This document shows, in pieces, positions 6,724 through 10,060 of a stretch of 10,060 bases of DNA (position 1 is the first letter of the stretch; each line of letters begins with the position of its first letter). Source of the DNA: Acidobacteriaceae bacterium (GTDB taxonomy: Bacteria > Acidobacteriota > Terriglobia > Terriglobales > Acidobacteriaceae); assembly GCA_003162495.1 (NCBI GenBank), contig PMOF01000311.1, positions 5,969 through 16,028 of the forward strand. The letters run 5' to 3'. The notes under the pieces were generated by a model. It was given only the letters and a program-made list of their open reading frames with translations. It was not told the origin of the DNA and searched no databases. The translations under genes were made by a program, and so were the position numbers.

Positions 6724-7920
6724 TCAATCGGCGCCGCGACGCTCCACCGCCAGCGCCACCGCGTTGCCACCGCCCAGGCATAGCGCGGCGATTCCCTTTG
6801 TTTTGCCTCGCTGTTGCAATGCGTAGAGCAGTGTGGTCAGCACGCGCGCTCCACTGGCGCCTATCGGGTGGCCGAGTGCGACAGCTCCGCCGTGCACATT
6901 CACTTTCGCTGCGTCGAGTCCCAGGTCGCGGTTCACCGCCAAAGCCTGCACGCTGAATGCCTCATTCAAATCGAACAGATCTACTTCGTCGAGTGCCCAC
7001 CCCGCCTTAGCGGCCACTTTGCGCACCGCCTCAATCGGCGCCAGGCCAAACCACGCCGGCTCCCGGCCGCTGGTTGATTGTGCGCGAATGAACGCCATCG
7101 GCTTCAGACCAAGTTGTCGCGCGCGTTCCGCACTGGTCACCACAAGCGCAGCCGCACCGTCGCTCACGCCCGGCGCGTTGCCGGCGGTCACGGTGCCGTC
7201 CTGTTGAAAGGCCGGTTTAAGGCCAGCAAGAATCTCTGCCGTGGTCTCAGGACGAATGGATTCATCGTCATCGAAAATGCGAGGGGCCCCGCCTTTCCTG
7301 GTCGCGGGAATCTCCACTGGCAAAATCTCTTCGCGGAACAAACCCTGCGCCGTAGCCGCAGCTGCGCGCCGATGCGACTCGGCGGCAAAGGCATCCTGCT
7401 CTTCGCGGCCAATGCCATATTTTGCGGCGATCTTCTCTGCGCCCACGCCCATGTGGAAGCCATTGTAAATTTCCCATAGGCCGTCGTGAATCATCGAATC
7501 CACCAGAGTGCCGTTGCCCAGGCGATAGCCCGACCTGGCCTGCGGCAGCAGATAGGGCGCGTTGGTCATGGACTCCATGCCGCCTGCGACGATGATCTCG
7601 GCGTTCTCGGTCTGGATGGCCTGCGCCGCCAGCGCCACCGCCTTGAGCCCCGAGCCGCATACCTTATTAATGGTGAGCGCGCCCACCTCCGGCAACAATC
7701 CGCCGTGCAGCGCCGCCTGGCGCGCGGGATTCTGTCCCAGGCCAGCCTGCAGAACGCACCCCATGATGCACTCGTCAATTTGAGCAGCCTCAACACCGGC
7801 GCGGCGCACTGCCTCGCGCACCGCCAACGCGCCCAACTGCGGCGCGGAAAAGGACTGGAGCGATCCTTGAAATTTACCTACCGGAGTGCGCACGGCCGAA
7901 ACAATCACGACCTCTCTCAT
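6724..7920 (-). CDS. Acetyl-CoA C-acyltransferase (thiolase II family)
   Basis: A 398-residue protein of standard thiolase length. It condenses two acetyl-CoA or, in the catabolic direction, cleaves acetoacetyl-CoA or another 3-ketoacyl-CoA. The nucleophile is Cys88 ([11 protein letters not shown]). NEAF (319-322), His351 in [10 protein letters not shown] and Cys381 in [10 protein letters not shown] complete the active site. The ATG at 7920 is chosen because [17 protein letters not shown] is the family's usual N-terminus and TGGAG (7929-7933 on the minus strand) lies 8 bases upstream. An in-frame start at 7953 would add 11 unsupported residues. It is the last of three minus-strand genes, 42 bases after DUF779. 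Its stop is 9 bases from the phhA stop. Acetoacetate from Fah, once activated to its CoA ester, would be a fitting substrate, but chain-length preference cannot be read from sequence. It could equally serve polyhydroxyalkanoate or fatty-acid metabolism. Confidence 0.93.
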   Translation of the reverse strand: MREVVIVSAVRTPVGKFQGSLQSFSAPQLGALAVREAVRRAGVEAAQIDECIMGCVLQAGLGQNPARQAALHGGLLPEVGALTINKVCGSGLKAVALAAQAIQTENAEIIVAGGMESMTNAPYLLPQARSGYRLGNGTLVDSMIHDGLWEIYNGFHMGVGAEKIAAKYGIGREEQDAFAAESHRRAAAATAQGLFREEILPVEIPATRKGGAPRIFDDDESIRPETTAEILAGLKPAFQQDGTVTAGNAPGVSDGAAALVVTSAERARQLGLKPMAFIRAQSTSGREPAWFGLAPIEAVRKVAAKAGWALDEVDLFDLNEAFSVQALAVNRDLGLDAAKVNVHGGAVALGHPIGASGARVLTTLLYALQQRGKTKGIAALCLGGGNAVALAVERRGAD

Positions 7921-7928
7921 TCTGGATG

Positions 7929-7933
7929 CTCCA
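7929..7933 (-). promoter_or_regulatory. Ribosome binding site fixing the thiolase start at 7920
   Basis: TGGAG on the minus strand lies 8 bases before the ATG at 7920. The upstream in-frame ATG at 7953 has no purine-rich site at a proper distance. Confidence 0.6.
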
Positions 7934-7962
7934 AAAGTCTGGGATGAAAGCAACTCTGGCTT

Positions 7963-8340
7963 TTAGATGCGCCCGGCTGCGCGCAAGTCGCGAATCTCCG
8001 CGTCATCGAAGATGCGCGAGCGAATGAGGAAGCGAACGCCCTCGGCATTATCGAGAGAGAACATGCCTCCGTGGCCGGGCACCACGTCAAGCGTCAGTTG
8101 CGTGTGCTTCCAATACTCAAACTGGCTTTTGCTCATGTAGAACGGTTCGCCGTCCACTTCGCCTAACTGCACGTCCGAGTCGCCGGTGAGGAACTCGCCG
8201 CGCGGGTAGCACATCGGGGAGCTGCCGTCGCAGCAGCCCCCCGACTGGTGAAACATGAGCAGCCCATGTTTCTCGCGCAGCACACGTATCAGGTGAATGG
8301 CCAGGTCGGTGGCTAACACCTGTTGAGGTAACTCCGCCAT
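7963..8340 (-). CDS. DUF779 family protein, partner of aldehyde dehydrogenases
   Basis: A 125-residue soluble protein with no signal peptide or membrane segment. The family signature is the Cys-rich loop FHQSGGCCDGSSPMCYP (residues 30-46; Cys36, Cys37, Cys44, His31). It is followed by GEFLTGDSDVQLGEVDG, FYMSKSQFEYWKHTQLTLDV and the C-terminal GVRFLIRSRIF. The clustered Cys and His residues suggest metal binding or thiol chemistry, but no reaction is established for the family. DUF779 genes are commonly found beside aldehyde dehydrogenase genes of this type, as here: it starts 14 bases after the dehydrogenase stop. The ATG at 8340 is preceded by AAAGGA at good spacing. The open frame extends upstream to 8574 but would overlap the dehydrogenase, so that start is rejected. 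An accessory, maturation or redox role for the dehydrogenase is inference. Confidence 0.88.
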   Translation of the reverse strand: MAELPQQVLATDLAIHLIRVLREKHGLLMFHQSGGCCDGSSPMCYPRGEFLTGDSDVQLGEVDGEPFYMSKSQFEYWKHTQLTLDVVPGHGGMFSLDNAEGVRFLIRSRIFDDAEIRDLRAAGRI

Positions 8341-8354
8341 AACTGAGTCCTTTT

Positions 8355-9884
8355 CTAAAAGAAGCCCAGCTTCTTGGGGCTGTAACTCACCAGCATGTTC
8401 TTGGTCTGCTGATAATGGTCCAGCATCATGGCGTGCGTTTCGCGGCCAATACCCGATTGCTTGTAGCCTCCAAAAGCCGCGTGAGCCGGATAGGCATGGT
8501 AACAGTTGACCCACACGCGTCCCGCCTGAATGCCGCGCCCCATTCGATAGCAACGGTTGGCATCGCGGCTCCACAGGCCCGCTCCCAGGCCGTAGAGCGT
8601 GTCGTTGGCGATTTCCAGCGCGTCTTTTTCTGTCTTGAACGTGGCCACTGAAACCACCGGGCCAAAGATTTCTTCCTGGAAGATCCTCATGCGGTTGTGG
8701 CCGCGGAAGACGGTGGGCTGCACATAGTAACCCTCTTCCAGATCCCCTCCCAGATGGGCACGTTGGCCGCCGGCCAGTAACTCCGCTCCTTCTTTCTTGC
8801 CGATGTCGATATAACTCAGAATCTTTTCCATTTGCTCGCTGGAAACCTGTGCGCCGAGCATCGTCGAGCTATCCAGCGGATTGGCTTGTTTGATGGCCGC
8901 CACCCGCTTGAGCGCGCGCTCCATGAACCGGTCGTAGATACTCTCCTGGATGAGTGCGCGGCTGGGGCATGTGCACACCTCGCCCTGGTTCAGCGCAAAC
9001 ATCACAAAGCCCTCAATCGCTTTGTCGAAGAAATCGTCGTCCTCCTCAAGCACATCGGCAAAGAAGATGTTCGGCGACTTGCCGCCCAGCTCGAGTGTTA
9101 CCGGAATCAGGTTCTGGCTGGCGTATTGCATAATCAGGCGGCCGGTGGTGGTTTCGCCGGTAAAAGCGATCTTGGCCACGCGTGAGCTGGAAGCGAGCGG
9201 CTTGCCGGCTTCCAGGCCAAATCCATTGACGATGTTGAGCACGCCCGGAGGCAGCAGGTCGCCCACCAGTTCCGCCCAAACCAGAATGCTGGCCGGCGTT
9301 TGCTCGGCCGGCTTCAGCACCACGCAGTTGCCCGCGGCCAGCGCTGGCGCTACCTTCCAGGTGGCCATCAAGATGGGGAAATTCCACGGAATAATTTGCC
9401 CCACCACACCCAGCGGCTCGTGGAAATGGTAAGCCACCGTGTCGTGGTCGATCTCGGAGATGCTGCCTTCCTGCGCCCGAATGCAGCCCGCAAAGTAGCG
9501 CCAGTGATCGACGGCCAGCGGCAGATCGGCTGCGGTTGTCTCGCGGATGGGCTTGCCGTTGTCCCACGTCTCGGCCAGCGCCAGCATATCGAGATTGTCC
9601 TCCATGCGCTGCGCAATCTGGTTCATGATGTTGGCGCGGTGCGTGGGGCTGGTCTGGCCCCAGCTCTCGCGCGCCGCGTGCGCCGCGTCAAGAGCCCGTT
9701 CAATGTCCTGCGCGTTGGAGCGCGGAATTTCGCAGAAAGTCTTTCCCGTAATCGGGGTAATGTTCTCAAAGTACTGGCCGGATGCAGGCTCGACCCATTT
9801 GCCGCCAATGTAGTTGCCATAACGCGGGCGAAAGCTCGCCTGATCGCTGAGCTTGCCCGGATGCACTGCTGTTGCTGACGCCAT
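8355..9884 (-). CDS. NAD-dependent aldehyde dehydrogenase, ExaC/AcoD/AldB-like
   Basis: A 509-residue protein, close to the roughly 506-residue acetaldehyde dehydrogenases of the ExaC/AcoD/AldB group. It oxidises short-chain aldehydes to carboxylic acids in the cytoplasm. Visible signatures are the N-terminal YIGGKWVEP, the nucleotide-fold [20 protein letters not shown] (Asn168), [10 protein letters not shown] (Lys191), FTGETTTGR and the general base Glu265 in [10 protein letters not shown]. The nucleophile is Cys304 in [19 protein letters not shown] and the C-terminal QSGIGRE and [15 protein letters not shown] are also seen. The [11 protein letters not shown] form of the active site favours this group over betaine-aldehyde or succinate-semialdehyde types. 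The ATG at 9884 has GGAGG 8 bases upstream. An in-frame ATG at 9950 would add 22 residues without support. It heads the three-gene minus-strand unit with DUF779 and thiolase. The physiological aldehyde cannot be fixed; acetaldehyde is most likely. Confidence 0.95.
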   Translation of the reverse strand: MASATAVHPGKLSDQASFRPRYGNYIGGKWVEPASGQYFENITPITGKTFCEIPRSNAQDIERALDAAHAARESWGQTSPTHRANIMNQIAQRMEDNLDMLALAETWDNGKPIRETTAADLPLAVDHWRYFAGCIRAQEGSISEIDHDTVAYHFHEPLGVVGQIIPWNFPILMATWKVAPALAAGNCVVLKPAEQTPASILVWAELVGDLLPPGVLNIVNGFGLEAGKPLASSSRVAKIAFTGETTTGRLIMQYASQNLIPVTLELGGKSPNIFFADVLEEDDDFFDKAIEGFVMFALNQGEVCTCPSRALIQESIYDRFMERALKRVAAIKQANPLDSSTMLGAQVSSEQMEKILSYIDIGKKEGAELLAGGQRAHLGGDLEEGYYVQPTVFRGHNRMRIFQEEIFGPVVSVATFKTEKDALEIANDTLYGLGAGLWSRDANRCYRMGRGIQAGRVWVNCYHAYPAHAAFGGYKQSGIGRETHAMMLDHYQQTKNMLVSYSPKKLGFF

Positions 9885-10032
9885 CGAAGTGTCCTCCAGG
9901 AGGGAAATACCGCGCAGGTGCAGGCACAGGAGACGCGGCGGATGAATCATACACCGATGGCTGATGAATGGGCAGGCCCAGGGTTGAAACGGCCTACATA
10001 AAATTGCAAGTTCTTGAGGAGGGGCGGTTTGA
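9885..10032. other. Control region upstream of the aldehyde dehydrogenase
   Basis: I see no complete gene here. On the minus strand TATGAT (9951-9946) is a near-consensus -10 box that would give a leader of about 55 bases, but the -35 position (TGCCCA, 17 bases upstream) is poor, so an activator may be needed. On the plus strand, TAAAAT (9999-10004) could be a -10 box for a divergent gene. CCTGGAGGAC just above 9884 is the dehydrogenase ribosome binding site. Confidence 0.35.
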
Positions 10033-10060
10033 ATGATTGGTAGGCGAGGCGGGAATCGAA
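10033..10060 (+). CDS. Possible start of a divergent gene cut by the right edge
   Basis: A perfect Shine-Dalgarno core AGGAGG (10017-10022) lies 10 bases before an ATG at 10033. The frame stays open for the nine visible codons (MIGRRGGNR). That is too short to identify. The Arg/Gly-rich start is not typical, and chance is a real alternative. Confidence 0.2.

Noticed and set aside
7486..7947. A 153-codon plus-strand frame opposite the thiolase
   Set aside because: It is antisense to the conserved N-terminal half of the thiolase, with no family motif or convincing ribosome binding site.
8341..8574. N-terminal extension of the DUF779 gene up to 8574
   Set aside because: It would overlap the C-terminus of the aldehyde dehydrogenase in another frame. 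The ATG at 8340 has its own ribosome binding site and gives the family's usual length.
9885..9950. Longer aldehyde dehydrogenase start at 9950
   Set aside because: The 22 extra residues are not family-like and no ribosome binding site precedes 9950. That ATG overlaps the candidate -10 box.
9990..10020. Possible sigma-54 promoter for the aldehyde dehydrogenase around TTGCAA
   Set aside because: The -12-like TTGCA on the minus strand has no GG pair at the required distance upstream.
1..10060. Mobile elements, CRISPR arrays, tRNA genes, defence systems
   Set aside because: No transposase, integrase, direct-repeat array, cloverleaf or defence protein motif was seen. The gene content is metabolic and intact.

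Overview
The window is a GC-rich bacterial chromosome segment with tightly packed genes. It is built mainly around a phenylalanine/tyrosine degradation locus. The protein types and gene order (homogentisate dioxygenase, fumarylacetoacetase, 4-hydroxyphenylpyruvate dioxygenase, phenylalanine hydroxylase, an Lrp-type regulator and a DUF779/aldehyde dehydrogenase pair) suggest a heterotrophic soil-type bacterium. Acidobacteriota is my best guess from sequence flavour, but no marker gene in the window proves it. I see no insertion sequence, phage gene, CRISPR array, tRNA or rRNA.

Layout. (1) Positions 1-1160, minus strand: the N-terminal 386 residues of an HlyD/RND-type efflux periplasmic adaptor whose 3' end lies beyond the left edge. 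(2) 1350-1859, minus strand: an Lrp/AsnC-family regulator, divergent from the catabolic genes. (3) 1860-2015: a shared control region with two perfect 12-bp palindromes and a good extended -10 promoter for hmgA. (4) 2016-6714, plus strand: hmgA, fah, hpd and phhA, probably in two transcription blocks (hmgA-fah and hpd-phhA). (5) 6724-9884, minus strand: an aldehyde dehydrogenase, a DUF779 protein and an acetyl-CoA C-acyltransferase (thiolase), in that order of transcription. They run toward phhA and end only 9 bases from it. (6) 9885-10060: upstream region of the aldehyde dehydrogenase, with a possible start of another plus-strand gene at the right edge.

How the genes work together. PhhA makes tyrosine from phenylalanine. 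A tyrosine aminotransferase, not present here, would give 4-hydroxyphenylpyruvate. Hpd converts that to homogentisate and HmgA opens the ring to maleylacetoacetate. An isomerase, also not present here, would give fumarylacetoacetate, which Fah splits to fumarate and acetoacetate. The neighbouring thiolase could help turn acetoacetyl-CoA into acetyl-CoA, although it is on the other strand in a different transcription unit. The Lrp-type protein is a natural candidate regulator because of its position and the operator-like palindromes beside it. All recognised enzymes keep their metal ligands or catalytic residues, so the locus looks functional. I see ordinary catabolism with a few interesting regulatory and structural details, not an obviously new system.
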